The notes: generated by a model not told the origin, from the letters alone. A stretch of DNA of 64,000 nt from Planctomycetota bacterium (GCA_020638695.1 JACKIB010000019.1:1-64000), one strand, 5' to 3'; shown: positions 24,812 to 33,921, counted from the first letter of the stretch. Program-made: numbers and translations.

Positions 24812-25102
24812 GAGCGACCGCCGGGTCGGATGGTGGACCGCCGAACGCTCGCCCCACGGACTCCTCCTGGTGGCACGCCCGGATGACCGCGGAACTCGAT
24901 GGAGCAAGGCATCCGCTGACGAGAGACGCGTGCTTGGTTCACCTCTCGACGCCAATTCGGTTCGAGTGCGTAGGGCGCGGTCTAGCGGGCACGGAAGGGT
25001 GACCCCCAAGATTCCGACCGCGCACGAAAGAACCATGCTCAATGGAGGATTTGATCCACTGACTAGACCCTCCCACGGGGTCAGCAGCAGCCCGAACCGG
25101 TC
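24812..25102. other. Region between IS91-like copy C and the nos cluster
   Basis: 291 bases without a convincing gene. This should contain the nos promoter. I looked for an FNR-type TTGAT-ATCAA site and did not find a good one. Confidence 0.3.
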
Positions 25103-25501
25103 ATGAACACCAGCACGATCCGTCTCCTCACCTGCCTTGCGAGCCTGGTTCTCGTCGCCTGCGACGGCGGCGACTCCGGCGACTCCGCCGCATCGACCGC
25201 TTTCGCGAAGGTCTCCCGGGCGGAGGCGCAGCAGCAATTCAAGACCCTCTGCTTCGCCTGCCACGGCGAGTTCGGCAGGGGGGACGGGCCGGGCGCTGCG
25301 GCGCTGGATCCGAAGCCACGCAACTTCGCGGACCCGAAGTGGCAGGCGTCCGTGACCGACGAGCACATCAAGAGCGTCATCCTGCGTGGGGGGGCCGCCG
25401 TCGGCAAGAGTCCGCTGATGCCGGCGCAACCGCAACTCAAGAGCCAGCCCGATCTGCTCGCCGCCATCGTCGGCTACGTGCGCAGCCTGAAGCAGCAGTA
25501 G
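25103..25501 (+). CDS. c-type cytochrome lipoprotein of the nos cluster
   Basis: A 132-aa protein. The N-terminus is a lipoprotein signal peptide (LTCLASLVLVACDGG). One heme site, CFACH, is followed by GEFGRGDGPGAAAL, and the axial Met is in SPLMPAQP. The monoheme cytochrome c fold ends with LLAAIVGYVRSLK. It lies 63 bases upstream of nosZ. In clade II clusters such cytochromes carry electrons to NosZ in the periplasm. The lipid anchor would hold it near the inner or outer membrane. Confidence 0.88.
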   Translation: MNTSTIRLLTCLASLVLVACDGGDSGDSAASTAFAKVSRAEAQQQFKTLCFACHGEFGRGDGPGAAALDPKPRNFADPKWQASVTDEHIKSVILRGGAAVGKSPLMPAQPQLKSQPDLLAAIVGYVRSLKQQ

Positions 25502-25564
25502 CCCGTGGGCGGCGGGGCGAACCGGGCATCCCGCGAACGTGAACCCGAGACAGAAGTGAATCCG

Positions 25565-27514
25565 ATGAACACACCGCTAGCTCGCTCCCTTTGGATACCG
25601 ATCGCAGTCGCGCTCGCCTTGACCGGCGGCTGCAGCGAAGTCGCGTCGTCAGGTGGTGACGGCTCGATCACGGACCTCATGAAGGCGCGCAACCTGTCGG
25701 AAGCCGACGTCTCTGCCGCGCTGAAGACCTACACGCCGACCGGACGGCACGACGAGTACATCACGTTCGCGTCGGGTGGACACGGTGGCAACCTGATCGT
25801 CATCGGCGTGCCGAGCATGCGGATCCTGAAGTACGTCGGCGTGTTCACGCCGGAGCCGTGGCAGGGCTACGGGTACGGCGACCAGACCGACTCGCTCATG
25901 GTCCAGGGCATGCGTGACGGCCGGCAGATCAAGTGGGGCGACATGCACCACCCGGCGCTGAGCGAGACGAACGCGGAGTACGACGGCAAGTACATCTTCG
26001 TCAACGACAAGGCGAACCCGCGCGTCGCGGTCATCGACCTGCGCGACTTCATCACGACGCAGATCGTCTCCACCGAGCTCATCGAGTGCGATCACGGTGC
26101 CACGATGGTGACGCCGAACACGGAGTACGTGATCGAGTCCTCCCAGTACCCGGCCCCGCTCGGCGGAAGGTACGCTCCGATCGAGAAGTGGAACGAGGAG
26201 TACCGCGGCGCGGTCATCTTCTGGAAGTTCGACCGGGACAAGGGGAAGATCGTGCCGGACCAGTCGTTCGCCATCGAGCTGCCGCCCTACATGCAGGACC
26301 TCGCCGACGCGGGTAGGCTCGATTCGGACGGCTGGGTGTTCATCAACTCGTTCAACACCGAGCGCGCCTACGGCGGCAACCTCGAGGGCAAGGACCCGCT
26401 CGAGAAGGGCGCCTCGCAGAACGACATGGACTACCTGCACATGATCGACTGGCGGAAGGCGGAGAAGGTCGTCGCCGCCGGCAAGACGAAGACGATCGTC
26501 GGCATGCGGGTGATCGCGCTCGACACGGCCATCGCCGAGGGCCTGCTCTACTTCGTTCCCGAGCCCAAGAGCCCGCACGGCATCGACGTGACCCCGGACG
26601 GCAAGGAGATGGTCGTCGGCGGCAAGCTGGACACGCACTGCACGGTCTACAACTTCGCGATGATGAAGAAGCTGATCGATGCCAAGGAGTTCGCCAGCAA
26701 GGATCCGTACGGCGTGCCGATCCTCGACTTCAAGAAGAGCATCCGCGGGCAGTGCGAGATCGGACTCGGTCCGTTGCACACGCAGTTCGACAACCAGGGA
26801 TTCGCCTACACGTCGGTGTTCATCGACACGCAGATCGCCAAGTGGTCGCTCGCCGACCTCAAGGTCGTCGACAAGATCGACGTGCACTACAACGTCGGAC
26901 ACCTGGTCACCGCAGAGGGCGACACGGCGAGTCCGGACGGCAAGTACCTGATCGCGATGAACAAGTGGTCGATCGACCGGTTCAACAAGGTCGGACCGCT
27001 GCTGCCGCAGAACTTCCAGTTGATCGACCTGAACGGGTCGAAGATGCAGCTCCTCTACGACATGCCGCTCCCGCTCGGCGAGCCGCACTATGCGCAGATG
27101 ATCAAGGCCGACAAGCTGAACCCGATCGAGATGTACACGCCGATCGGGACCAACCCGTTGACGCACGCCAAGGACCCGGCGGCGACGACGGCGGACACGG
27201 CGCGCATCGAGCGGAAGGACGACGGCGTGCACGTCTACATGAGCGCGATCCGCAGCCACTTCAAGCCCGACATCATCCGCGTCAAGGAAGGCGACAGGGT
27301 GCACCTGCACATCACCAACGTCGAGCAGGCGTTCGATGCGACCCACGGGTTCTGCATCAACTCGCACAACGTCAACCTCAGCCTCGAGCCCGGCAAGCAC
27401 TGCAACGTGACGTTCGTCGCCGACCGACCCGGGGTGTTCCCCTACTACTGCACGGAGTTCTGCTCCGCGCTGCACCTGGAGATGGCGGGCTACCTCCTCG
27501 TGGAGCCCAAGTGA
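25565..27514 (+). CDS. nosZ: Nitrous-oxide reductase NosZ, clade II (Sec-exported, lipoprotein-type)
   Basis: A 649-aa enzyme that reduces N2O to N2 in the periplasm, the last step of denitrification. The N-terminus is a Sec lipoprotein signal (PIAVALALTGGC) and not the Tat twin-Arg signal of clade I. The seven-bladed propeller carries the CuZ histidines, for example GDMHHPALSET. The C-terminal cupredoxin domain has the CuA site CTEFCSALHLEM near residues 628-639. ATG 25565 is chosen because the signal peptide starts there. It heads the run nosZ-nosD-nosF-nosL-nosY-membrane protein. The copper ligands I could identify are present, so it should be functional. Confidence 0.97.
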   Translation: MNTPLARSLWIPIAVALALTGGCSEVASSGGDGSITDLMKARNLSEADVSAALKTYTPTGRHDEYITFASGGHGGNLIVIGVPSMRILKYVGVFTPEPWQGYGYGDQTDSLMVQGMRDGRQIKWGDMHHPALSETNAEYDGKYIFVNDKANPRVAVIDLRDFITTQIVSTELIECDHGATMVTPNTEYVIESSQYPAPLGGRYAPIEKWNEEYRGAVIFWKFDRDKGKIVPDQSFAIELPPYMQDLADAGRLDSDGWVFINSFNTERAYGGNLEGKDPLEKGASQNDMDYLHMIDWRKAEKVVAAGKTKTIVGMRVIALDTAIAEGLLYFVPEPKSPHGIDVTPDGKEMVVGGKLDTHCTVYNFAMMKKLIDAKEFASKDPYGVPILDFKKSIRGQCEIGLGPLHTQFDNQGFAYTSVFIDTQIAKWSLADLKVVDKIDVHYNVGHLVTAEGDTASPDGKYLIAMNKWSIDRFNKVGPLLPQNFQLIDLNGSKMQLLYDMPLPLGEPHYAQMIKADKLNPIEMYTPIGTNPLTHAKDPAATTADTARIERKDDGVHVYMSAIRSHFKPDIIRVKEGDRVHLHITNVEQAFDATHGFCINSHNVNLSLEPGKHCNVTFVADRPGVFPYYCTEFCSALHLEMAGYLLVEPK

Positions 27515-27521
27515 GTTCCAC

Positions 27522-28889
27522 ATGCGCCGCGCAGTCCACATCGACGTGCTCCGGCTCGGAGTCTGCTCGCTGCTCGCGGCGTGCAGCGCACCGGAGCGCG
27601 AGAGTCTGCCGGACATCCACGTGCCGCCGCCCGCGCGACCGGTGGGCGCGACGGTCCTGCGAGCCGGCGCGGACCTGCAGGCGGCGCTCGATGCGGCTCC
27701 GTCAGGCGGCGCGCTGGAGCTCGCCCCCGGTCGTCACGCCGGGCCGCTCGTCGTGCGCAAGCCGATCACGATCTGGGGGCCGCGCGATGCCGAGATCGTG
27801 ACGAACGGGCAGGGCTCGACCGTCCTGGTCGAGTCGGCCCGCGTCCGATTGCTCGGCTTCTCGGTCGTCGGCAGCGGCTCGCGCTTCGACCTGCTGGACT
27901 CCGCGGTCCGCGTCAAGGGCACGGACATCGGCATCGAGGGGCTTTCGGTTCGGGATGCGCTGTTCGGCGTGCTCGTCGAGGACTCCGATCAGGTGACGAT
28001 TCGCGGCAACCGGATCCGCGGCAGCGGGCAGGAGGCGATGGGACTGCGCGGCGACGGGATCCGACTCTGGGGCGTGAAGCGCTCTTGCGTCGAGCACAAC
28101 GACATCAGCGACTGTCGCGACATGGTCGTGTGGTTCTCGACGGACAACGTGCTGCGCCACAATCGCGTCGTCCGCAGTCGCTACGGCACGCACTTCATGT
28201 ACGGGGACCGCAGCGTCGTCCACGACAACCAGTACATCGACAACGTGGTCGGCGTGTTCGTGATGTACTCGCACGACATCGAGCTCCGGCACAACGTGCT
28301 CGCGCGCTCTTCCGGATCGGCCGGCATGGGTCTCGGTGCGAAGGAGTCGGGCAACCTGAAAGTGACGGACAACGTGTTCGTTCAGAACACGAAGGCCGTG
28401 CACCTCGACACCTCACCACTGCAGAAGGACCACGAGAACGTGTTCGAACGCAACGAACTCCGCCTGAACCAGTGCGCCGTCTACTTCCACGGGCGGGCGA
28501 CGAAGAACGCGTTCCGCGCCAACGCCTTCTCCGACAACGCCACGCTGGTCCACTGCGGCGGCCGGGATGCGGCGCGCGACGCGGTATGGTCGGGCAACTT
28601 CTTCGACGGCTACATGGGCTACGACATGGACGGCGACGGGACCGGTGACGTGCGTCACGAGGTTCGTCGACTGTCGTCGGACCTGACGACGCGCTACCCG
28701 GATGTCGCGTTCTTCCACGGCGCGCCCGCGATGGCGCTGATCGACGTCGCCGGTCAGGTGATGCCGCTGTTCCAACCCGCGACGATGTTGGTCGACGAGC
28801 AACCGCGCATGCGACCGATCGCGCGCAGCGCGTCTGCCGGGACGACCGGTTCGACGGGTGAAGGCCCGGAGGTGCACCGTGGACGTTGA
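27522..28889 (+). CDS. nosD: NosD, copper-site maturation beta-helix protein
   Basis: A 455-aa periplasmic protein with a lipoprotein-like signal (CSLLAACSAPE). It is a right-handed parallel beta-helix of CASH/NosD repeats (VRLLGFSVVG, IEGLSVRDALFGVLVEDSDQ, CVEHNDISDCRDM), typical of NosD. NosD works with the NosF-NosY ABC transporter to mature the CuZ centre of NosZ. It starts 7 bases after nosZ and its stop overlaps the nosF GTG. Confidence 0.95.
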   Translation: MRRAVHIDVLRLGVCSLLAACSAPERESLPDIHVPPPARPVGATVLRAGADLQAALDAAPSGGALELAPGRHAGPLVVRKPITIWGPRDAEIVTNGQGSTVLVESARVRLLGFSVVGSGSRFDLLDSAVRVKGTDIGIEGLSVRDALFGVLVEDSDQVTIRGNRIRGSGQEAMGLRGDGIRLWGVKRSCVEHNDISDCRDMVVWFSTDNVLRHNRVVRSRYGTHFMYGDRSVVHDNQYIDNVVGVFVMYSHDIELRHNVLARSSGSAGMGLGAKESGNLKVTDNVFVQNTKAVHLDTSPLQKDHENVFERNELRLNQCAVYFHGRATKNAFRANAFSDNATLVHCGGRDAARDAVWSGNFFDGYMGYDMDGDGTGDVRHEVRRLSSDLTTRYPDVAFFHGAPAMALIDVAGQVMPLFQPATMLVDEQPRMRPIARSASAGTTGSTGEGPEVHRGR

Positions 28890-29778
28890 GCTCGTCGATG
28901 TCACCAAGCGATTCGGCAGCGTTCGAGCGCTCGATGGTGTCTCGCTGGCATTGCGCAGCGGGCAGAGGTGCGCGCTGATCGGTCCCAACGGCGCGGGCAA
29001 GTCGACGCTCACGCGGTGCCTCATGGGCATGTTGACCTACGCGGGGACGATCCGCCTCGACGGACTGTCACCGTGCGACGATGGCGAGCGCCTCGCGCAC
29101 CGGATCGCCTACGTGCCGCAGATCGCGCCACGCCTGGCATCCCGGGTAGGCGAGCTGCTGCGCGTGATCGCATCGCTGCGCGGCATCGACGAGGCGCGTA
29201 TCGAGGTCACCGCTGCCCGCCTCAACCTCGACATCGCGGGGATCCGGCGGCAGGCGTTCCGCGACCTGTCGGGCGGCATGCGGCAGAAGCTGCTGCTCGC
29301 GCTCGCCCTGTGCACGAGCGCCGGGCTCCTCATCCTCGACGAGCCCACGGCCAGCCTCGACGCGGCGACGCGCCAGCGGTTCTTCGAGCTGATCGAGGAA
29401 CTGCCGGAGTCGCCGACGATCGTCCTGAGCTCGCATCGGCTGGAGGAGATCCGCACGCTGGTCGACGACGTGGCGGTGCTGCAGTCGGGATCGCTCGCAT
29501 TCTTCGGTTCGGCGACGGAGTTCCTCGAGCGCGGCTTCGCGAGCACCGTGGAGGTACGGGTCGGCTCCGCCCGTGGGCGGCAGTTGCTCACCGGGCTCGG
29601 GTTCCGGTGCCGGCGCGGCGACGGCTGGTGGATCCGCAACGTCGCCAACGAGGAGCGTGTCGCCCTCGTGCAGCGTCTCGCCACGGAGCTCGGGCCGGAC
29701 ATGCTCGACGTGATGGTGCGAGACGCCGAGCGACTCGATGCAGAAGCCCTCGCGGTTCGAGAGGAGGCAGGAGCATGA
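28879..29778 (+). CDS. nosF: NosF, ABC transporter ATP-binding protein
   Basis: A 299-aa ATPase. It has Walker A GPNGAGKST, signature LSGGMRQK, Walker B LLILDEPTASLD, and the switch His in VLSSHRLEEI. The start is GTG 28879 because GGAGG lies 7 bases upstream and it overlaps the nosD stop by 11 bases. It pairs with NosY in the inner membrane to drive NosZ copper-cluster assembly. Its stop overlaps the nosL ATG. Confidence 0.95.
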   Translation: MDVELVDVTKRFGSVRALDGVSLALRSGQRCALIGPNGAGKSTLTRCLMGMLTYAGTIRLDGLSPCDDGERLAHRIAYVPQIAPRLASRVGELLRVIASLRGIDEARIEVTAARLNLDIAGIRRQAFRDLSGGMRQKLLLALALCTSAGLLILDEPTASLDAATRQRFFELIEELPESPTIVLSSHRLEEIRTLVDDVAVLQSGSLAFFGSATEFLERGFASTVEVRVGSARGRQLLTGLGFRCRRGDGWWIRNVANEERVALVQRLATELGPDMLDVMVRDAERLDAEALAVREEAGA

Positions 29779-30224
29779 GTCGCGCCGTCGTCTATCTACT
29801 CGTGGGACTGGTCGCGGTCGCCGTGTTGTCGGTCGTCGGCTGGGTCGTCCTGGGCGCCGGCAAGCTGCCCGACGGCCCGTCCGCGATCGTCTGGGACCGG
29901 CAGGCGTGCGAGTTCTGCAGCATGCACGTGGGAGAGCCGGCATTCGCGGCCCAGATCCAGGACCGCACGGGCAGGACGCTGGTCTTCGACGACCCGGGTT
30001 GCTTGTTCCTCTACCGGGCGCGAACGCGCGGAGCGGAGCACGCGGTCTGGTTCCACCACGTGCGCGCAGACCGCTGGATACCGGAGCGCGATGTCGCGTT
30101 CGTACGCGTCGATCCGACTCCGATGGGTTACGGGCTCGGGGCCGTGGACGCGGGCACGCCGGGCAGCATCGATCTCGCCGCGGCCAGCCGATCGGTGCTC
30201 GAGAAGTCCGCGGGGGGGAAGTGA
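29775..30224 (+). CDS. nosL: NosL-like copper chaperone
   Basis: A 149-aa protein with an N-terminal membrane anchor (VYLLVGLVAVAVLSVVGWVV). The NosL copper-binding motif is CEFCSMHVGEP with C45, C48 and M50, followed by DDPGCL. NosL binds Cu(I) and delivers it to NosZ. The start ATG overlaps the nosF stop (ATGA) behind GGAGG. Its own stop overlaps nosY as TGATG. Confidence 0.9.
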   Translation: MSRAVVYLLVGLVAVAVLSVVGWVVLGAGKLPDGPSAIVWDRQACEFCSMHVGEPAFAAQIQDRTGRTLVFDDPGCLFLYRARTRGAEHAVWFHHVRADRWIPERDVAFVRVDPTPMGYGLGAVDAGTPGSIDLAAASRSVLEKSAGGK

Positions 30225-31156
30225 TGGAATTCGTGGAGTCGCTGATGGGGATCCGATCGATGCGCGAGACGAAGGCAGCGGATGCAGAGCGGTCGTCCGC
30301 GCCCGACGCCGCGCGTGAGCGGCGGCGCGGTGGCGTGGCCGCGATCGCGCGGCTGGAGCTCGGCGAGGTCGTGCGCTCGCGATGGATGGTGTTCTGCCTC
30401 GTGGTGTACGGGCTGCTCGCCGCGTTCTTCGTACTCGTCGGCCTGCGCGAATCGTCGGTCCTGGGCTTCACCGGGATGGGGCGCGCGCTGCTCTCGTTCA
30501 CGCATGCTCTCGTGCTCCTGTTGCCGCTGCTCGGGCTCACGGCGACCGGACAGGTCGTCAACGCCGCGCGCGACGACGGCACCCTGGAGCTGCTGTTCGG
30601 GCACCCGATCGGTCGCACGCGCTACTTCGTCGCCGTGACGCTCGTCCGACTGGTGCTCCTGGTCGCGCCTCTCGTCGTGCTCGTGCTCGGCATGGCCCTC
30701 TACGGTCGCATGGTCTTCCACCAGCCGATCGGCTGGCTGTTCGTCCTGCGGGCGCTCGCGGTGAGCACCGCGCTGCTGGCCTGCTCCGTGTGCATCGGGC
30801 TGATGGTGTCGACGATGGTCCGGAACCAGGCGAAGGCCCTCATTCTCCTCCTCTTCTTCTGGGCGTGCGGCGTCGCTCTCATCGACTTCGGGTTGATCGG
30901 GATGATGCTGCAATGGCGGATGTCGCCGAGCGTGACCTTCGCGCTCGCGACGCTCAATCCCGTGCAGTGTGCCCGCATGGCCCTGCTGTCCGGTGCGGAT
31001 CCGGAGCTGACGACGCTCGGACCGGTCGGGTTCTTCCTCGCGAATCGGATCGGCACCGGCGGGCTCTTCGCGATCGGTGTCGCGTGGCCTGTGCTCGTCG
31101 CGTCTGCGGCGTGGGCTCTTGCACTACAGCGGTTCCGGAGCCGCGATCTGATCTAG
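30224..31156 (+). CDS. nosY: NosY, ABC transporter permease
   Basis: A 310-aa membrane protein. After a ~45-residue hydrophilic start, six membrane segments can be seen: YGLLAAFFVLVGL, LVLLLPLLGLTATG, LLVAPLVVLVLGMALYG, ALAVSTALLACSVCIGLM, LILLLFFWACGVALIDFGL, and IGVAWPVLVASAAWALAL. The motif RDDGTLELLFGHPIGRTRYF is the coupling helix typical of NosY permeases. It partners with NosF. The start ATG 30224 overlaps the nosL stop. Confidence 0.93.
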   Translation: MEFVESLMGIRSMRETKAADAERSSAPDAARERRRGGVAAIARLELGEVVRSRWMVFCLVVYGLLAAFFVLVGLRESSVLGFTGMGRALLSFTHALVLLLPLLGLTATGQVVNAARDDGTLELLFGHPIGRTRYFVAVTLVRLVLLVAPLVVLVLGMALYGRMVFHQPIGWLFVLRALAVSTALLACSVCIGLMVSTMVRNQAKALILLLFFWACGVALIDFGLIGMMLQWRMSPSVTFALATLNPVQCARMALLSGADPELTTLGPVGFFLANRIGTGGLFAIGVAWPVLVASAAWALALQRFRSRDLI

Positions 31157-31167
31157 GTGGTGAGACG

Positions 31168-31836
31168 ATGGTGGCCCGTAGCTTCTTCGACTTCCTCGAC
31201 GTCCCGCTCGGGGGCCGCACGCGAATCCTGCTGGCGTTGCTCGCCATTCCCATCGCGCTGAGCTTCCTCTTCCCGCTCTGGAAGATCCACATGGTCGCGC
31301 CGCAGTACCCGCGGGGGTTGTGGCTCGACATCTACAGCTACCGGCTCGAGGCGGGTCACGGCGGCAACGACCTGCGTGAGATCAACATCCTGAACCACTA
31401 CATCGGGATGCACGCGATCACGGAGAACGAGCTCCGGGACCTCGACTGGTTGCCGTTCGGGCTCGGTGCGGTGATCCTGCTGACGCTCCGCGTCGCGGCG
31501 CTGGGCAACGTGCGATCGCTCGTCGACCTCGGCATGATCGCGGCGTACATCTCGGCGTTCGCGTTCTCGCGGTTCGTGTGGATGCTGTGGTCGTTCGGCC
31601 ACGACCTCCATCCCGACGCACCCGTCAAGGTGCAGCCGTTCACGCCGGCGATCATCGGCACGAAGAAGATCGCGAACTTCACGACCAGCAGCCTGCCGCA
31701 GATGGGGTCGGCTTGCCTGTTCCTCACCATCGGTGGGATCTGGGTGCTCCTGATCTGGTCCCTCGTCGTCGGTCGCCGGCGTGCACGTGCCGCGATGGCG
31801 CGCGGGGAGTCGACGATCGAAGCGGAGCGCGTGTGA
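31168..31836 (+). CDS. Nos-cluster integral membrane protein (NosB-like position)
   Basis: A 222-aa protein with three or four membrane segments (RILLALLAIPIALSFLFPLW, FGLGAVILLTLRVAALG, LGMIAAYISAFAFSRFVWML, LTIGGIWVLLIWSLVVG). A conserved-looking loop contains HMVAPQYPRGLWLDIYSY and NILNHYIGM. Clade II nos clusters commonly carry such a membrane protein of unproven role, often called NosB when beside nosZ. Here it comes after nosY. ATG 31168 is 11 bases after the nosY stop. Confidence 0.75.
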   Translation: MVARSFFDFLDVPLGGRTRILLALLAIPIALSFLFPLWKIHMVAPQYPRGLWLDIYSYRLEAGHGGNDLREINILNHYIGMHAITENELRDLDWLPFGLGAVILLTLRVAALGNVRSLVDLGMIAAYISAFAFSRFVWMLWSFGHDLHPDAPVKVQPFTPAIIGTKKIANFTTSSLPQMGSACLFLTIGGIWVLLIWSLVVGRRRARAAMARGESTIEAERV

Positions 31837-32012
31837 AACGGCGGGGCGTCGCGTCGGGTGTCTTGATGGCCGCAGGGCTGCCGGGCCAACGGGAGGGGAT
31901 CCGGCCGGTCACACGCGACCCGGCGGTCGATGCCTCGATCCCCGGCCTGCGGACCGCGGTTGTCGACCACGTCTCGCGCCGGCAAGATGACCGCCGAGAG
32001 CCATGCCGCTGA
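31833..32012 (+). CDS. Possible small protein, 59 aa, coupled to the nos operon
   Basis: GTG 31833 overlaps the preceding stop as GTGA and the frame runs to 32012, overlapping the Rrf2 gene start by 10 bases. The product (MKRRGVASGVLMAAG, then a hydrophilic Arg-rich tail) has no recognisable domain. The GTGA overlap is the only support. It may be chance in this GC-rich DNA. Confidence 0.25.
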   Translation: MKRRGVASGVLMAAGLPGQREGIRPVTRDPAVDASIPGLRTAVVDHVSRRQDDRREPCR

Positions 32013-32419
32013 ACCAGACCGCGAAGTACGCGCTGCGCGCGATGGCGATCCTCGCCAGTCTTCCCGCCGGCGAAGCCCTGCCCGCCAAGGAACTCGCCCG
32101 CCGCACCGGCATCCCGGTGCACTACCTGTCCAAGATCATGCGCCGCCTCGTGGTGAGCCGGCTGGTCGCCGGACGGCGCGGCCACGGCGGTGGTTTCTCG
32201 CTCGGCCGACCTGCCCGCAGGATCAGCTTCGCCGACATCCTCGTCGCCACCGATTGCGTCGGGGAGCGGGACGTCTGCGCGTTCGGCTGGGGCAAGTGCA
32301 ACCCGGCCGAGCACTGCCCGCTGCACGACACCTACCGCCAGCTCCAGGCGTCCGTGCTGCAATGGATGGAAGGGACCACGCTCGCGGAGGTCGTGCGCGC
32401 GCCGGTGCCTGGCGAGTAA
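32003..32419 (+). CDS. Rrf2-family transcriptional regulator
   Basis: A 138-aa protein. An N-terminal winged helix (TAKYALRAMAILASLPAGE, LARRTGIPVHYLSKIMRRLV) is followed by the wing RGHGGGFSLGRP. C92, C99 and C105 lie in CAFGWGKCNPAEHCPLH, with C85 just before, the usual place for an Fe-S cluster in NsrR/IscR-type proteins. It directly follows the nos genes, so it probably senses NO or redox state and controls them. That target is inferred from position. Confidence 0.9.
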   Translation: MPLNQTAKYALRAMAILASLPAGEALPAKELARRTGIPVHYLSKIMRRLVVSRLVAGRRGHGGGFSLGRPARRISFADILVATDCVGERDVCAFGWGKCNPAEHCPLHDTYRQLQASVLQWMEGTTLAEVVRAPVPGE

Positions 32420-32786
32420 TGCGACGGTGCCGGTCGTCGATGCGGGGCGTGTGCCCATTCCGTCGACGGGGGCTGCCGCGCGCACTCACGTGAGGGTGAG
32501 ACGGCGCCGCGCTTTGCCGAAATCCCGCCACGTCCGCGGTCGTTGCCACCGGCGATGCGGTGTTCGCACCGGGTCCGGGCTAGCCCTGACTATTCATGAC
32601 GCTCGCCTCGAGATCGTGCAAGTGCGTATCGAGACGAGGAAAGCGACCGAGGCCCGCGCAGGCAGGTTTGACGACCTGTCGAGCAGGCCGACCGAGCTTG
32701 ACGATGGATCGGTGCGGAGTTGCGCGATCTGGTGGTGATGGTCATGAGTAGTCCGGGCTAGGGCCGGAGGGAGGCGACGACACACG
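32420..32786. other. Gene-free region holding a miniature inverted-repeat element
   Basis: 367 bases between the Rrf2 gene and the globin-coupled cyclase gene. About half is an inverted-repeat element described separately; the rest shows no gene. Confidence 0.4.
32576..32767. repeat. Miniature inverted-repeat element (192 bp)
   Basis: Left arm CTAGCCCTGACTATTCATG then AC, ending at 32600. Right arm GTCATGAGTAGTCCGGGCTA then G, from 32741. The arms match over about 24 of 27 positions in inverted orientation, and each contains a CTAGCCC core. The 140 bases between have no gene. This is the form of a MITE; the parent family is not clear. Confidence 0.5.
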
Positions 32787-33908
32787 ATGCACAGTCATCC
32801 TCTGTGCGCGGAGATGCAGTTCTCCGCCGGACGAGTGCGGGAGTTGCTCGAGTTCCTGCGGATCGGGCCGGGGGACGAGTCCAACCTCGAAGCGATCCAC
32901 ACCCTGCTCGAAGGGGAGCTCGACGCGCTGGTACAGGAGTTCTACGCGGTCGTGCGGGAGCAGGAGCACCTGCGGCACTACCTCGGCGGTGCGGGGACCG
33001 TCGCCCGGCTCGAGACGGCGATGCGGCACTACCTCGCCACGCTGGGGCAATCGGTGGGTGACCTGGACTACTTCGAGGAGCGACTGCGGATCGGGTTCGT
33101 GCACGAGGGCATCGGCCTGTCGATGCAGTGGTACCTCGGCATGTACCCCTTCCTCTTCGGCTGGATCGCCCGCCGACTCGCGCAGCGCTGCGCCGCCGAC
33201 GCCGCGCGGCTCGCGGAGCTGCTGGCCAGCCTGCAGAAGGTGATCGCGCTCGACGGCCTGCTCGCGGTCGAGACCTACCACCGTGCGAGCAACAAGCGCC
33301 TCGAGGACGTCCTGTGCGAGCAGTATCTCGTCGAGCAGGATCTCCGCGTCTCGACGACTCATGATTCGCTCACGGGGATCCTCAACCGCGAGTCCGTGCT
33401 CGAAGCGATCGAAGTGGAGTTCCTGCGCAGCCGGCGATTCCACCATGACGTCTCGCTGCTGATCATCGACCTGGACGACTTCAAGTCGATCAACGACCGG
33501 TTCGGCCACCCCTTCGGCGACCACGTGCTGAGCGACGTCGCGCGGTTGATCGCCTCGACGTTGCGCCCCGGGGACCTCGTCGGGCGCTACGGCGGCGACG
33601 AGATCCTCGTCGGACTGCCGGGATGCTCGCTGCAGGACGCCATGCGCATCGCGGAGCGCGTCCGGCTGAAGGCATCGCTCGCGCGCATCGAGCACGGCGG
33701 CATCAGCGCGTCGGTGACCCTCAGCATCGGCGCAGCCGCTTCGACGCCAGCGATGCGTTCGTCCGAGCAACTCCTCGAGTGCGCGGACCGTGCGCTCTAC
33801 GCGGCGAAGGCCGCGGGACGGAACCGATCGCGCGCCGCCAGACCGGGGTGTGATGCCACGACCGGACCGCAGGGCCCGGACCAGTCGTCGGCGTCGGCGG
33901 ACGACTGA
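32787..33908 (+). CDS. Globin-coupled sensor diguanylate cyclase
   Basis: A 373-aa cytosolic signalling protein. Residues ~10-165 are a sensor globin: LEGELDALVQEFYAVVREQE, then RIGFVHEGIGLSMQWYLGMY, where H106 should be the proximal haem ligand. Residues ~195-350 are a GGDEF domain: THDSLTGILNRESVLEAIEV, LLIIDLDDFKSINDRFGHPF, and GRYGGDEILVG, with GGDEI at 269-273 in place of GGDEF. The product-inhibition site RPGD (260-263) is intact. Oxygen or NO binding would control c-di-GMP synthesis. Its place just after the nos/Rrf2 genes suggests a link to oxygen-limited life. Confidence 0.9.
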   Translation: MHSHPLCAEMQFSAGRVRELLEFLRIGPGDESNLEAIHTLLEGELDALVQEFYAVVREQEHLRHYLGGAGTVARLETAMRHYLATLGQSVGDLDYFEERLRIGFVHEGIGLSMQWYLGMYPFLFGWIARRLAQRCAADAARLAELLASLQKVIALDGLLAVETYHRASNKRLEDVLCEQYLVEQDLRVSTTHDSLTGILNRESVLEAIEVEFLRSRRFHHDVSLLIIDLDDFKSINDRFGHPFGDHVLSDVARLIASTLRPGDLVGRYGGDEILVGLPGCSLQDAMRIAERVRLKASLARIEHGGISASVTLSIGAAASTPAMRSSEQLLECADRALYAAKAAGRNRSRAARPGCDATTGPQGPDQSSASADD

Positions 33909-33921
33909 AGGCGCGCTCGGC

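Noticed and set aside
25649..27616. A 655-aa open frame on the minus strand across nosZ
   Set aside because: It is antisense to a clear nosZ gene. Long antisense frames are expected in GC-rich DNA, and its composition (His/Val/Arg runs) is not protein-like.
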